A stretch of 64,000 nt of DNA from Ottelia alismoides (GCA_037367405.1 JAZKJV010010749.1:372001-436000); one strand, 5' to 3'. Numbered from the stretch's first letter, positions 48,010-60,012 are shown. Notes: generated by a model not told the origin, from the sequence alone. Translations and numbers: made by a program.

Positions 48010-48252
48010 ATGTGGCCGTCCACCATGGATGACCTAAGAGAGGTTCTTCATCGCCGCGGCATCGTCGTTATGGTGCTCGTTCGTCTGCTCGTGGATCTCC
48101 GTCTCCTTCGGTGCGCCTCGCTCGTGAAGAAGATGTCGGATCTCGTGTGTCGAGATCAGGAGATCCGCCGCTTGGATCATCAACATGGATTGCGAGAAGC
48201 ACGCGGTTCATCCCCGTGCTCGCAAGCGTCTCCTCCGTCGGATCGGACTTGA
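48010..48252 (+). CDS. Small LTR leader frame of copia D (80 codons), doubtful
   Basis: Starts MWPSTMDDLREVL and ends SQASPPSDRT, about 90 bases after the TATA box and before the primer-binding site. It is the third ATG after the TATA box. Open in all four LTR copies of the family in this window. No known domain. Confidence 0.25.
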   Translation: MWPSTMDDLREVLHRRGIVVMVLVRLLVDLRLLRCASLVKKMSDLVCRDQEIRRLDHQHGLREARGSSPCSQASPPSDRT

Positions 48253-48495
48253 GACAGGAGGTCTCTTCGTTTAGAGACTCGATCGCAACCACGCTTCAAG
48301 AGGTAACCCTAATACTTGTTTGTGGTTTAGACAAAATGATTCGAGAAGTGTTCTTGGATCATATAGTTTCGTCGTATGAATTTTTTTTTAATTCCGTTGC
48401 ATCGAGCAACTAGTGCGACTAGTCGCTCCTCGTCGTATTCGATACGACGCTCACGCTTCCGTGATGCGCTTGAGGATCTAACCATATCCTTCAAG

Positions 48496-48507
48496 TGGTA
48501 TCAGAGC
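48496..48507 (+). other. Copia D primer-binding site (initiator tRNA-Met)
   Basis: TGGTATCAGAGC two bases after the 5' LTR. Confidence 0.95.
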
Positions 48508-50900
48508 CTTAGGTCGATGGTTTCAAATATGATTCGCAAATCAAGGATGACTTGGGTTCGTTAAGGTCGCGAAAGTTTTTATCGCATTTGATTTCGTAGA
48601 TCTGTTTAGTGTATTTTTTCGGCCCTGTTTAAATTATTTAAACATAAAAATAGCACTTGGATTTTGTTCCCCATTAAATAAGGAAACCATAGGATCTGAG
48701 TTTGCGTAAATCGGATTTCGTTTGCTCTAGATATGGTTGTTTTAATGAACATGTATTCACTGTTACAGGAACTGTGAATCTTAACGTAATTAAGGAGTTA
48801 ATTACTGTTTAGAGACGTTTCGAAATGCATGCAAATCACATAAGTTCTGTTGTAAATAAGTTAGCAAATTATGGAAACTTACTTTGCTTAATTTGGATTT
48901 AAATTGATTGAGATATGTTAATTTTAGTAAGTAGGGGTCACTGCTGAAATTACTTTCCTAATCAAGAACCATGTGATTGTCAATTAGTGAAATTAATTGT
49001 TAATTTCATGAAATAATTATGAAAAATATTTGAGAAATATTGGAAGATGATTATTTCCTTAATTGACTTGGCCTCAACCAATTAATTGATTAGATTTGAT
49101 CTAAATCATAATTGGAAACACAATCATCAAACTCCTTGCTTGAATATGATTGGGAATTTGTCTAGCAAATTTCCTTATAATCAAAATTGTTTTGATTACT
49201 ATATGGTATAATTTCGGTTGAAGAACCGATGATCATCTCAAGTACAAATTAATCAATTTGGCATTATCCTTTCCCGAGGCGGATATGGTGTCTAGTCGGG
49301 GATCGCTTGGGTAGCGGGTTACAACGTATGCGGTCCGTCCCACTCCCGCCGGTACTGGCCATGACAACGGGTAGGGCCGGGATAATGTCTGAGGGATTAA
49401 GTTGTATTTTTCTAATTATTAAAATACGAATTAATACGTACTTTGAGAATAATACCATATATATTCAAGCATAACAATCAAGTTTGATTGATTAAATTGG
49501 ATTGATAATTAATTTAATATGATTGAATTGATTATGTCCAATTATACTCTAATATGATTAGAGTTAATAATTCCCTTGGAAGAATTAATTATATGAATGT
49601 GATTCATAGTAATTAATTAAATTTGAATAAGAGGTGGAGGATCACATAAGTGACATCCATGGTCTCCCGTCAAGGCGAAGGGTTTCCGTCGCCAGGGATT
49701 GTATATAGGAGACGTCTGTACGAAGTGACAGCTCCTATATACAAGTGCATCTGGATCGGACTCTTTACTTCTCGAAAGAGTAAGGTCGTATGCGTAGTGA
49801 CCCCAATATCAGATCCTCATATTATTGGGGCGATATTGGATTGCGCATAGCGAGTTCTATTCCTGTTGACGGTTGGTTCAATTAACGACGGGTCAACATC
49901 ACCTTAGGGGTGGTGGGCCAGGGTGTTAAAGACCGAATTGGGAGATGCAAGTTGGACTTGCAAGGCGGAATGTGTTCCCGCTTCTTTTTATCCGAGTTGC
50001 AGTTTCTCATATTATTGGGATGTAACAAAGATAAGAAAAGGAGATCCCAGATCTTGCTGAGATATGATGGTAAGTATATCTCTTACATTGAAAGTGATTA
50101 AGGGAATGGAATTTCAATGTTGAGAAGGCAAGACAACTTTGATATGAAAATTCCTAAATCAAAGTAAAATTATATATTTATATATTTGTGCAAATTTCTT
50201 ATTTCAGATAATCCTTCATTAATCTCACTCAATGTTATACTCAATAATAACCAGTAAATATCATGGATTGGACCCTTGATCCAGATATTATGCTTGCAAT
50301 TGGACACATAATGTATGTGGTTGCAATGTGCAAGTTTCCTCATAATAATGAGGAATGATAATTAAATAGATAATGGGACTAAAATCCTAGGGTTTGTATG
50401 TCTCTATAAGTCTTGATCTCATCGAATGTACTTTGGAAGTGACATGTCAATGATGATCGCAATTGTCAAATAATCCTTATAAAATCAATAAAGATATTCT
50501 GGCATACATATGTGCTCTTGACAATTAATCATGAATGACATGGTTCTCTACATCATGTAGAATGGTAGCTCTATAAGAGATGATGTATTCAAATTGTTTG
50601 AGTACCTACTTGAACCTATGTTTTAAGCATTTAGATGGATGTAGTTGATGAGTGTCATCATTCTACTGTCTATACTCTAGTCATTCATGAAGCTTCATAA
50701 TATTCATATTGTATGAATTGGGTGAAGCATGTATAAATGTCGAAATGCTCTTACATTAAATTCTTTTGAATTTAACATAAGAGATCCTTATTCTTGAGTA
50801 ATGGTTGTTTATAGATAAGGGAGCGCAGTGGAAGCATGGGTTGGACCCAAGTAAGAAATATAGTCAAAAGGTTGACTGTATTTCTGTAACTTCCATATGA
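48508..50900 (+). other. Copia D 5' internal region, no readable gene
   Basis: About 2.4 kb without a frame longer than about 66 codons. A GC-richer block at 49265-49385 and one at 49640-49990 match the copia A copy. Any gag has decayed beyond recognition. Confidence 0.6.
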
Positions 50901-50908
50901 CATTCAAA

Positions 50909-51133
50909 CATGGAAGGACATATCGATATCGATATCGTTTCGATATCGTGTCGATATCGATATATCGGTGATATATCGTCGATATATCGCCGATATATCG
51001 CTATATCTAGGAATCTTTCTGAAGAAAATGCCTGAAATCGGATATATCGATATATCGATTTCGATATCGATCCCATGTCGATATCGATATATCGGCGATA
51101 TATCGCCGATATATCGGGATACGGCCTTCCATG
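50909..51133. mobile_element. 225-bp MITE made of CGATATATCG repeats
   Basis: Flanked by CATTCAAA duplications (50901-50908 and 51134-51141). Termini CATGGAAGGACATATC and GATACGGCCTTCCATG are inverted repeats with two mismatches. The inside is built from GATATCGATATC and CGATATATCG-type palindromes. The related copia A copy (about 35755-35770) has only one copy of the target and no insert. An 8-bp duplication fits the hAT superfamily, but the termini alone do not prove it. Confidence 0.85.
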
Positions 51134-51706
51134 CATTCAAAGAGTTGAATGAATGCCAATACTGCAATAAGTTGATGTGTTGATAGTATGACTATCAAAT
51201 CTATCTAGAATCCTTAGAGAAGGAATCAGATAGTGCATCAGATTAATCTACATATAATCATTGATATTGACTTACTTATTTGATAAGATAAAGTCTAATA
51301 ATTGTATCTCAATTTTCTAATGACACTTGCAATTGGTTGCATATGTATTAGAAATTTGATCTTAAGGTTTATTGGTCATCCATGTTGAAAGTGATGCAAG
51401 TGTTACAACAATTTCCATGAGATCAATAGACTTCATATTTTCAGTGGGAGCCCTTAGTCTTAGAGAATGTCCCTATGACCTAGATATTAGAATACACTCA
51501 TTGTTCATTTCTAATTGTTGGATATAAACATGAATTCTATAATAAATCTATCTTAAAGAGTTATGATGGAGATATTTCAGATAGTAATCTAAAATCTAGT
51601 GGACTCTATTAAATTAGAAAATTAATGAATGGTTCATTAAGTTTTTTAATACTGAGAATTAAAAAGATCAATAGGAGGATAAAGATCATTTGATAATGAT
51701 CTGACA

Positions 51707-52350
51707 TCAAATTTTGGACATATGTCTGTTGATGAGATCAATGGACTAGTAAGACATGAAACTTTAGATTGTCTAAAGATTCAAATCTCACATACTTGTG
51801 AATATTGTATTCAAAGTAAAAATGTCCAATACACCCTTCCTTGGGAAAGGTGTAAGATGTCAAGGTATTAAGGATCTCATACACATTGATGTATGCAGAT
51901 CATCTATATCATAGTAAACATTATGGATATGTGATATCTGTTAATGATTATGTATGATATGAGATTTCTTCTCTTCACCTAAAGAAACCTTTGAAATGTT
52001 CAAAGATTTCACAATTTTGGTTTAGAACCAAAGTTTGAAGGAAGATGAAATGAATTTGATCTAACCAAGGTAGCATGTACCTATTAGATGAATTCAAGAA
52101 ATACCTTATGGAGATATGAATATCATTCCTATCTCAATCCTCCTAATGAACCTTAAATCAATGGAGTTGTAGGGAGACACAATTGATCATGTGTGACATG
52201 ATTTAATCAATGATTAATCCTAGCATAATTATCTCTTAAGTTTCCAAGGTATATATGTAGTAGAGACTACATTATATACTTAATAAGGTTCCATGCATGT
52301 AAGCTGGAATCTAGCACTAGAGAGTGCTACTTCATTAGGAAAATAAAGGA
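51707..52350 (+). pseudogene. Copia D integrase remnant
   Basis: GAG-pre-integrase zinc finger: FGHMSVDEINGLVRH then TCEYC, giving the His-His-Cys-Cys pattern (51707-51815). A frameshifted IKDLIHIDVC follows. The core is traceable through broken frames to about 52350. No intact triad can be read. Confidence 0.7.
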
Positions 52351-52959
52351 TGGTATTGTATACATACTTTATGACCTTGAGATTCTAAAAAGATCTCATC
52401 TTTGAGAATATGATTCTTATAGGATGACTCTCTTGAGAATCAAGATGAAAATGAAGAAAATGAACTCATTTAATCTTGAAAAGATAATGAGGCTCCTGAA
52501 ATCGGAAACTAAATAGACAATTAAAGATGAAACATTAATACCTCTTGAAATAAGTTTGAGGATGGATTCCATGTGTCATTTGAGTCTGAAAATGATCGGA
52601 CTTCATGTGATGAAGCTCCTGAGGATCATGACATGGAAAGATGGATATTAGAAATAAAAGTTTAATGTAGACTTCATATACAAGTGTTGTATATGGACCC
52701 TCGAGGATCCACCTATATGGGTCAGACCCATTAAGGTGTAAATGGATCTTCAAGAGAAAGAAGGAACCTGATGAGAAGGTAGAGACCTTCAAAGCACGGT
52801 TCGTAGTCATGAGCTACACACCGAAGAGAAGACATCGCTTGCGATGAGACTTGCTCTCCAGTGACCTTGCTTTAACCCATCAGAATACTGCTAACTGTAG
52901 CTACACAACTTGACTATGACATCTTCATGATGTGAGTCAAGATTGCATTCCTCTATGAA

Positions 52960-53230
52960 TACCTCTCTGAGGATATTCATATGAAGTCGCCCCAGGGCTT
53001 CATGGTTGAGGAAAGCAAGGTGTGCAAGCTAAAGAACTCCATCTTTGGACTCAAATAAGCTTCCTGTAGTTGGAACATAAGATTTGATGAAATTATAAAT
53101 GTTATGATTTCAGATAAAATCTTGATGAACCATGTGAAGCTTAGTGGAAGTGCCATTGTATTCATCGTGCTAAATGTAGATATTATCCTAATAATTTGGA
53201 ATGATATAAGAATAAATAATAAGTGTTTTA
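52960..53230 (+). pseudogene. Copia D reverse transcriptase remnant
   Basis: From 52981 the frame reads PQGFMVEESKVCKLKNSIFGLK, a stop, ASCSWNIRFDEI, and later SGSAIVFIVLNVDIIL. The YVDD catalytic motif of copia RT is NVDI here. The stop after GLK is shared with copia A. Confidence 0.82.
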
Positions 53231-54014
53231 AAATTGGGTTGTTCCATACCTTGAGATACGATCTCAAGGATACCTCTTAGATCTTAATTCTGAAGTCGCT
53301 CAGAAGCAAAGAGAAGAGGGTATTGGGACTGTCACATTAGTAGTACACCTTGGACTTATTCCATTTTTCTGGAAAAATTCCAAGAAAAGCTTCCTTCCCT
53401 TAAGATGTGGTAGTGACATGTCTAAAGGGATAGCACCTCAAAGAGTTGAGGAAGTGAATGCTAGAACTTCTTGCACTTGTGCATCAGTTATGAGAAGCTG
53501 GGTGTATGCTAGATGTGTACAAGAGCCAGATGTCTGCCATGCAGTGGGAGTAGTAAACTGTTACTGATCCTACTCTGGAAATAAAACACTTGGTTGCAGT
53601 AATAACAATATCTTCAAAGATGATGAAACTTAGAGATAGTGATCTCAAAGTCTTATCTTCAAAAGTTTAAAACCATGTAGATAGTGATCTATAAGGGTCT
53701 TAACTTTAGATACCTTAGGAGATAGAGATCTCCAGGAATGAAGGTATTCTAATAAGGATTATGGGAATACTGGTTATGATAATTAATAAGATGTAGTGTC
53801 AAGGACACTACAACTAACAAAATTGAGTATTGGTTACATAAGATGCAACATTCGCATTGGATGCGAGCACTAGGAGATATGCAAGTGTCGTAAAAGGACT
53901 TGGCATAGTCTCTTGGGAACAGAGCGACTGATCAGCTTACCTAGCTATTTTCTAAATAGCCTATGATTGTCACATGAGTGTGGGTTTAAATGATTAGCCC
54001 ATTAATGGCTCTTT
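53231..54014 (+). pseudogene. Copia D RNase H region, decayed
   Basis: Scattered traces of the copia RNase H region, such as YARCVQEPDVCHAVGVV near 53510-53555. No continuous frame. Confidence 0.55.
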
Positions 54015-54029
54015 GGGCTAGTGGGAGAT
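54015..54029 (+). other. Copia D polypurine tract
   Basis: GGGCTAGTGGGAGAT directly before the 3' LTR. Confidence 0.9.
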
Positions 54030-56680
54030 TGTTGGACAAGCGAGCCCACAGCGAGCCATTATGCAATAAATGTTATTGCAATTCACTCCTTAATCTGAAA
54101 TAAAGAGTATATAATTTGCATAATAGGTCCCTTAGTACAATTAGGGTTATGTACCATGGCCATCTTAATGATCATACAGCTGTTGATTCAATTATTGAAT
54201 CATAGAGGCTGGTGCTTAGATGAATATCTAATGAGTTAGATTGAGGACTCATCAAGCACCGTCAAATGATTATTAAGAGATGATCTCCAGCCTGAGTAGG
54301 AGATGACAATCCTATCTCAGTTAGGCTGATATCTGACCGACCTCTTGATGCAGGTCCTCTGCATAGGAATAGAGATTCGGAGGTGTCAGATGAGTTAGGT
54401 CAAAGAGTTGACTTAACAAGATCGAGATAACCAAAGTCCTATATCATATGCTGCCATGATATAGGCACACATCCTCTGACCGGAGACAGATGTGTTACTA
54501 TATGTCTGAGTATGTACATTTGGCAGACCAATAGGTTGATGACCTAATCAAGGTCTATACACCGACGCGCTGGTGTGCATATAAGGGCATATGAGTAATA
54601 CGATCTCTCAAAGGGATCATACAGATTCAGTTACTGAACCGGAAGACATGAGCTCACTCATGAGATATTGGGAAGAATCAAATTCCATGCGCATGGTCGT
54701 CTCGCTTTGGAAGCTTGACTGAATTTGTAGGTTTGATATATACTTTTGAAAAGTATATGATCAAGACCAAGGTATGATATATGCTTTTGGAAAGTATATG
54801 ATCGATACCGACTCCCAATGATCGAATGAGAAACTTACTGAAAAACCCTGAAGTAGACAGTGTAAAGTTGATCTAATACTTCGGGTTTATTTTGAGTCTT
54901 CCAGTATGCAGGATGTACAGGTATTGGGAATACCTGAGGGTGATGTGATCATAAACGATTGTATAACCATGACGCTTCCATTCCTAGGGAGTGATGAAAC
55001 GGGTCTGGATTTTAGTGACTCCTCTCAGTAGAGAAGTAATCTGATCTTAGTCCAAATGTTGGACATTGATCTGAATGTGATTCAGATGCAATGAGAAGAT
55101 TAGATTTGCGGCCTTGATTTAATCAAGCATCTATGGGAGGCCCGAGATCTGGATTTGAGATGTGATCTCAATATCCATGTTACTATACGTGGACCAATAC
55201 AATCGCCCTGTCCTTATCTCAAAGTATTCGCGGAGAAAGCGCATTATCCTTGAATGGGTTCAGGATAATTTCATTGTTGATAATATGTATCCGAGCATTG
55301 AGAAAATGGATAATTAAATGTGATTTAATTATCATGAATAATATGAATTTGATTCATATTATTAGGAGAGTTATCATAGATAATTAAATGTGATTTGATT
55401 ATCAAAGATGTAAATAATGTGAATGTGATTCATATTATTTGAGCACATGAGAATAAGTTATCCAATATAATTAAATGTGATTTAATTATTGTGGATAAGA
55501 ATAATGTGGATAGTAATATCCAATTATTCATAATATATTATAAATGTGATTTATAATGTATTCGAGAGAGCTAATTATAATTTATATGTGTTGATTAATT
55601 ATTATGTGTATTGGATACACATTGTGTAATTAATTGACAATATAAATTATATGATGTTTTGGGTTGTGAATATGATTCACAAATTTTTCCATGGCAAGAT
55701 TGCAATATTCTCAAATATAATTGTGAATTATTTTTGAAGAATAAAAGCCAACAAAAGTTGTTGGAAATAAATAAAGGAGATTTTCAAGGAGATATGCAAT
55801 CTCATGGATTTCCATGAGATTGCAATCTCCATGGAATCTTTGGGCGGCACATCATTCCTATAAGGAATGTGTGGCCGTCAACTTTGGAAGGTACGTGGAG
55901 ATGAAATCTCCATGTATCTTCTCTCCTTATTTATTAGTTTGATTTAAGACTAATTTATATTTGATTTTGTCAAATATATTTTAACCTAAATTTGTTGGTT
56001 TTACCAACAACAATCTTAGCCATTGGATTGACATAAATCAATCTCATCCATTGATTTTATATGTCACATGGATTGAGATCCATGGATCCCAAAACCCTAT
56101 AAATAGAGAGGCATACCATGCTCTCTATTTTACACACAATGCTTGAGAAGCATCTCTCTCTCTTTTCTCTCTACTCGACAACCCTCTCTCCCTCTCATGT
56201 GGCCGTCCACCATGGATGACCTAAGAGAGGTTCTCCATCGTCGCGGCATCGTCGTTATGGTGCTCGTTCGTCTGCTCGTGGATCTCCGTCTCCTTCGGTG
56301 CGCCTCGCTCGTGAAGAAGACGTCGGATCTCGTGTGTCGAGATCAGGAGATCCGCCGCTTGGATCATCAACATGGATTGCGAGAAGCGCGCGGTTCATCC
56401 CCGCGCTCGCAAGCGTCTCCTCCGTCGGATCGGACTTGAGACAGGAGCTCTCTTCGTTTAGAGACTCGATCGCAACCACGCTTCAAGAGGTAACCCTAAT
56501 ACTTGTTTGTGGTTTAGACGAAACGATTCAAGAAGTGTTCTTGGATCATATGGTTTCGTCGTATGAAAATTTTTTAAATTCCGCTGCATCGAGCAACTAG
56601 TGCGACTAGTCGCTCCTCGTCGTATTCGATACGACGCTCACGCTTCCGTGATGCGCTTGAGGATCTAACCATATCCTTCA
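54030..56680 (+). repeat. Copia D 3' LTR
   Basis: 2651 bp, near-identical to 45843-48493. Followed by TATAT at 56681-56685. Confidence 0.95.
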
Positions 56681-56685
56681 TATAT

Positions 56686-57955
56686 TACATCTTCTACCCT
56701 GTATTTATTTTGGTTTATGTTTTAGTTTGTAAAAAATATACAGTTGGACCATTTTGCATTTCAGCCCTTGTAGTTTCTTATAATTGAAGTTTAGTCCTTC
56801 TTGTTTGGATCCACGTGCCTTGTCACGTGACTAGTGGGTTATTTGCACTATTTGTCTTAAACTTTTCTTATGTTACTGATTGAATAGAATTTTTTCAAAT
56901 TTGCAAATAAACCCCTGTTAACATGGATTTGGAGCATGTGCGCTTTTTAGTGGATAAATTGCAGATTGGACCTTGGATTTTTATTGTCTATTATTGTTTG
57001 GTCCCAGAACTTAAACTATTTGCAATTAGGTCCCTGTGATCTTTGTGTCTTGGAATTAAATAAATAGCAAACTTACTCCAAAATTCCAAAATTTTGACAC
57101 GTAGCTACTACTATTGTGTAGGATTTTTGATAATTTTTGTGGCATGTTTTGTTTTTGTTTGGTATTTTTAAACTCAAAATCCTTAAAAAGTATCTCTGGT
57201 TGTTTTGAAAAATCAATTAAAAACATTAAAATACCTCAAAAATTCTAAAAAAATTCATGATTGCTTATTTTGTGTTGTTTTAGTTTTTGTGTTATTCTTG
57301 TTTAATTCCCATTTATAAAAACCCTAAAAATTAAAAAAGACTAAAAAGTTTATAAAAATCATTAAAAATTCATTAAAAATCATAAAAATGTATTTCCAGG
57401 TTGTGTAGGTAGATTTTATTTTATAGTTTCAACAAAATTACTACTAGGATTTTATAGGCATTTTAAATAATTTTAATTTGCCTTTATATCTAGGTTGTAC
57501 ATTGCTTACTATTTTTATTTTTAGAACATTAATTAAAAAGCAGAAAAACACCAGAAAACTTCCAAAAACACTTGAATATTTTAAAAATAAAAAATATTTT
57601 TGTTTTGAATTTTGAGCCTTTTTGGATCTTTAAATAATTGCTTAAGTGTTGCTTTTTGCTTTTTCTTTATTCCTTTTCTTATTAGAAAATCATAAAAAAA
57701 ATTTGAAAATTAAAAACCACCAAAATTTCTTCATTTTCTTGGTTACCTGACTACTTCGTAGATTTTCATTCCGTGCTCCTTGTGTTTGACCCCGGTAGAT
57801 ATACCAAGTTAAATAATTAGCATGACCGCTTGCCTCGTTTTTCGTGTTTGATTTCTTTCGTTGGTGGTCTAATTTTCCGTTGAGCCTGGTTCGAGTGGTT
57901 GAGGTCGCAACGACCTTTGATATCACTTAACCTTAGTCGCTCGGGCCGCTCATCA
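56686..57955 (+). repeat. Gypsy A 3' LTR, remaining part
   Basis: Continues the LTR from 45842. It aligns with the reverse complement of the inner half of the gypsy B LTR, for example ACCCTAAAAATTAAAAA near 57318 and GTCGCAACGACC near 57904. It ends TCGGGCCGCTCATCA, the counterpart of TCGGGTCATCA in gypsy B. CACGTG boxes lie near 56812 and 56825. Confidence 0.8.
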
Positions 57956-59393
57956 CGAATTATCATCGAACAACTTCTAGAACCTGGGCTTGACTGCGCC
58001 ATCATTGGAAGGACAACCTTCTCGACCGATTGAGAGCCATTGGAGATACAAGTATCAGCACTTTTATCGACATCGGGTCTGACCGGAACCATTGGAGTAG
58101 ATCAAGCCAACCACCGCCATTGTGTACCGAAGAATCACTCGAAGCTTCTCCATGCATATCGCTAGAGATTGAGATTTCCTACAGATCCGCTCGAGGACTT
58201 GGAGCGATCGCAAGTCTGCCCTCCATCATTTAGGTAAGAACAATTCGTAACCCCCAGACTCAACCTCTGCCATCAGATCAGTCATGATCTACAATCTGCT
58301 AATCCGCCATGCATCAGCTCCAACACGCCACCCCACCGTTAAACGAAGTCACATGCGAAGCGCGTGCCTTTTCGATTTTTTAGGCTTTTTACAGAGTTAG
58401 CCTCAACCTTTTGTTGAATCACGACCATGTCCAACAGGTGGAGCCCTCATGTGCGCAAGCACGCATGTCCTGCATATTTTATGCAAATGCCCTTAGATTT
58501 CTCACTTTTCATAGATATGCCTCATTATTCCCTATTAATTACATATATACCCCTTACATTGTATATAAATCCTATACTTTTATAATATATATTAAATAAA
58601 ATACAAAATATAAAAATACAATAAAAATCTATGTAAATACCTATTAATATACTCTATACATCAATCAGTTTTGAAAAATAAAAAATATACTATTTTTAAT
58701 AAAGCATTAAAAAGTATAATAAACTTTAAAAATCATAAAAAATATAAAACCACTATTTAAAATTCTACAAAAAATACCTTTATCGTATTTTATTGTATGT
58801 TACATAATAAACTCAAAATAAAAAATTAAATAATAAAATCAATAAAAAAGTATAACAAATTTTAAAAAATCATACCTAAATTAATAGAAATCCTAAAAAC
58901 CTATAAAAATCCGTAAAAACAGTAAAATAAATTAAAAACTAAAAATTACAAAATAGAGATCAAATATAAAATATAAAATCTTATGCCTCTTTTACACAAA
59001 AACAATAGAAAATTCATAAAAAAATCAAAGAAAAATTCAGAAAATTACCTAAAAATAAATAAAAAGTAGGAAACCCTTTTTTACGTTAGTTCTTCTATAA
59101 TTTTACCTTAGTTTTTAACAATTTGCATCCCTGAGTTCGATACTCCCGTACTTGACACTATACACATCTAGTCTATGAGTATAAATAAAAAACAAAAATA
59201 AATTTTCTGCTAAAATTCACTTCGTAGATACAACGACCTTTTTATCTCTAGATCATGTGCATTTTTCAGCCATCGGCGCAACAAAGAATTGCACGAATGG
59301 TGTGCATCGACGTAGGGCGAGTGCAACTTCCCAAGAAGGTTTGTTTATTTGGTAATGGGGGCTTGATTTCATAAGTAAGTAATTCGAGATTAT
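57956..59393. other. Noncoding sequence, possibly an older LTR
   Basis: 57956-58400 is moderately GC-rich and 58440-59150 is very AT-rich. 59130-59300 (GAGTTCGATACTCCCGTACT and following) resembles the U5 end of a gypsy LTR. I could not find a partner LTR, primer-binding site or gene, so the identity is a guess. Confidence 0.35.
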
Positions 59394-60012
59394 GTGTGGG
59401 AAATAACTGTTTTGCATCTTAATCCCTGCAATTCCAGCAAGAGAGGAACGTGGTATATTGCATTAGTTGTTGGTGTTGTTCTTCTAATTATGATGCTAAT
59501 CATTTGCTTCTTTGTGAGGTGCTTAGTGGTCAAAAGAGAAAATAATTTCAAAGACCTCAGACAAATTTTGACTCCGATGTTTCTCGTGGGAATGCACACG
59601 AGGCAACATATGGGTTTTTTGCGGAGAATTGACCGGAACAGGAAGTTACGGGTCCGTGCCTTCAAAAATCCGAAATTTGTGTGCACCGCTGGATCGTGAT
59701 CGAGCGACTCTATTTGTACAACAGACTTTGCTGCACAACAGAAAATCATCTTCCCCATCACAAAGGACGCTTGAAACAATACATGAACATGGTGGCAGTC
59801 AAGGTGCTGAGTGCAAGAAGTTCAGGAGAATAAGGCGTCGAAATCTCTGGTGCTCATCGCGTGCTCCACCGCAAACCGTATTGGTCGTCAATTCAAGGCT
59901 TTGGTGTGTGCATACATGCCCAATGGGGGTCTTCACACGAAGAGCATGTGAAGCTAAATCTCTTTAAGAGAATCCATATCGCTAATGATGTTGCATCAGA
60001 GTCCCTCCATTA
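59394..60012 (+). pseudogene. LRR receptor-like kinase (subfamily XII, EFR/FLS2/Xa21-like) fragment
   Basis: The only host-gene remnant found. Across three frames: a membrane segment (GTWYIALVVGVVLLIMMLIICFF, about 59451-59519), then a juxtamembrane stretch and EATYGFFAEN. The glycine-rich loop is GTGSYGSV (about 59632-59660). Then come the ATP-binding VAVKVL (about 59792-59809) and LIACSTANRIGRQFKALV, YMPNGGLH and KLNLFKRIHIANDVASE (to about 60010). The order and wording match subfamily XII immune receptor kinases, which sense microbial patterns at the plasma membrane. No LRR region precedes it and the catalytic loop is missing. Stops and frameshifts make it nonfunctional. Confidence 0.75.

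Larger units (their letters stand above)
45843..48493 (+). repeat. Copia D 5' LTR
   Basis: TG to CA, 2651 bp. The TATA box is at 47910-47918, the palindrome array at 47123-47390 and the small leader frame at 48010-48252. Confidence 0.95.
45843..56680 (+). mobile_element. Copia D: Angela/BARE-type Ty1/copia element, recent insertion, pol decayed
   Basis: Both LTRs are 2651 bp (45843-48493 and 54030-56680) and differ at only a few positions per few hundred bases by eye. TATAT duplications are exact. A primer-binding site for initiator tRNA-Met (48496-48507) and a polypurine tract (54015-54029) are present. Although the insertion is recent, pol is full of stops, so it was probably copied with proteins from another element. 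The internal region also contains a MITE at 50909-51133. Confidence 0.95.
1..57955 (+). mobile_element. Gypsy A: Athila/Tat-type Ty3/gypsy LTR retrotransposon, 5' end outside window, interrupted twice
   Basis: This is the outermost layer of the nest. Its own sequence is 1-1918 (pol), 40794-45842 (integrase, 3' noncoding module, first part of the 3' LTR) and 56686-57955 (rest of the 3' LTR). The reading frame at 1918 continues exactly at 40794 once copia A and one AGGAC copy are removed. The 3' LTR resumes after copia D once one TATAT copy is removed. The RT and integrase motifs are those of the Athila/Tat branch. The 5' LTR, primer-binding site and gag lie upstream of the window. The 3' LTR is a diverged relative of the gypsy B LTR and both start with the same 8-bp inverted repeat. 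The element is dead: many stops and a mutated integrase triad. Confidence 0.9.

Noticed and set aside
50864..51198. Tyr/Ile/Arg-rich frames in both strands (60-90 codons)
   Set aside because: They arise from the CGATATATCG repeats of the MITE, which read alike on both strands.
57956..59300. A complete separate LTR element
   Set aside because: Only an LTR-like U5 signature near 59130-59300 is visible. No primer site, second LTR or duplication was found, so it is listed only as possible LTR-derived sequence.
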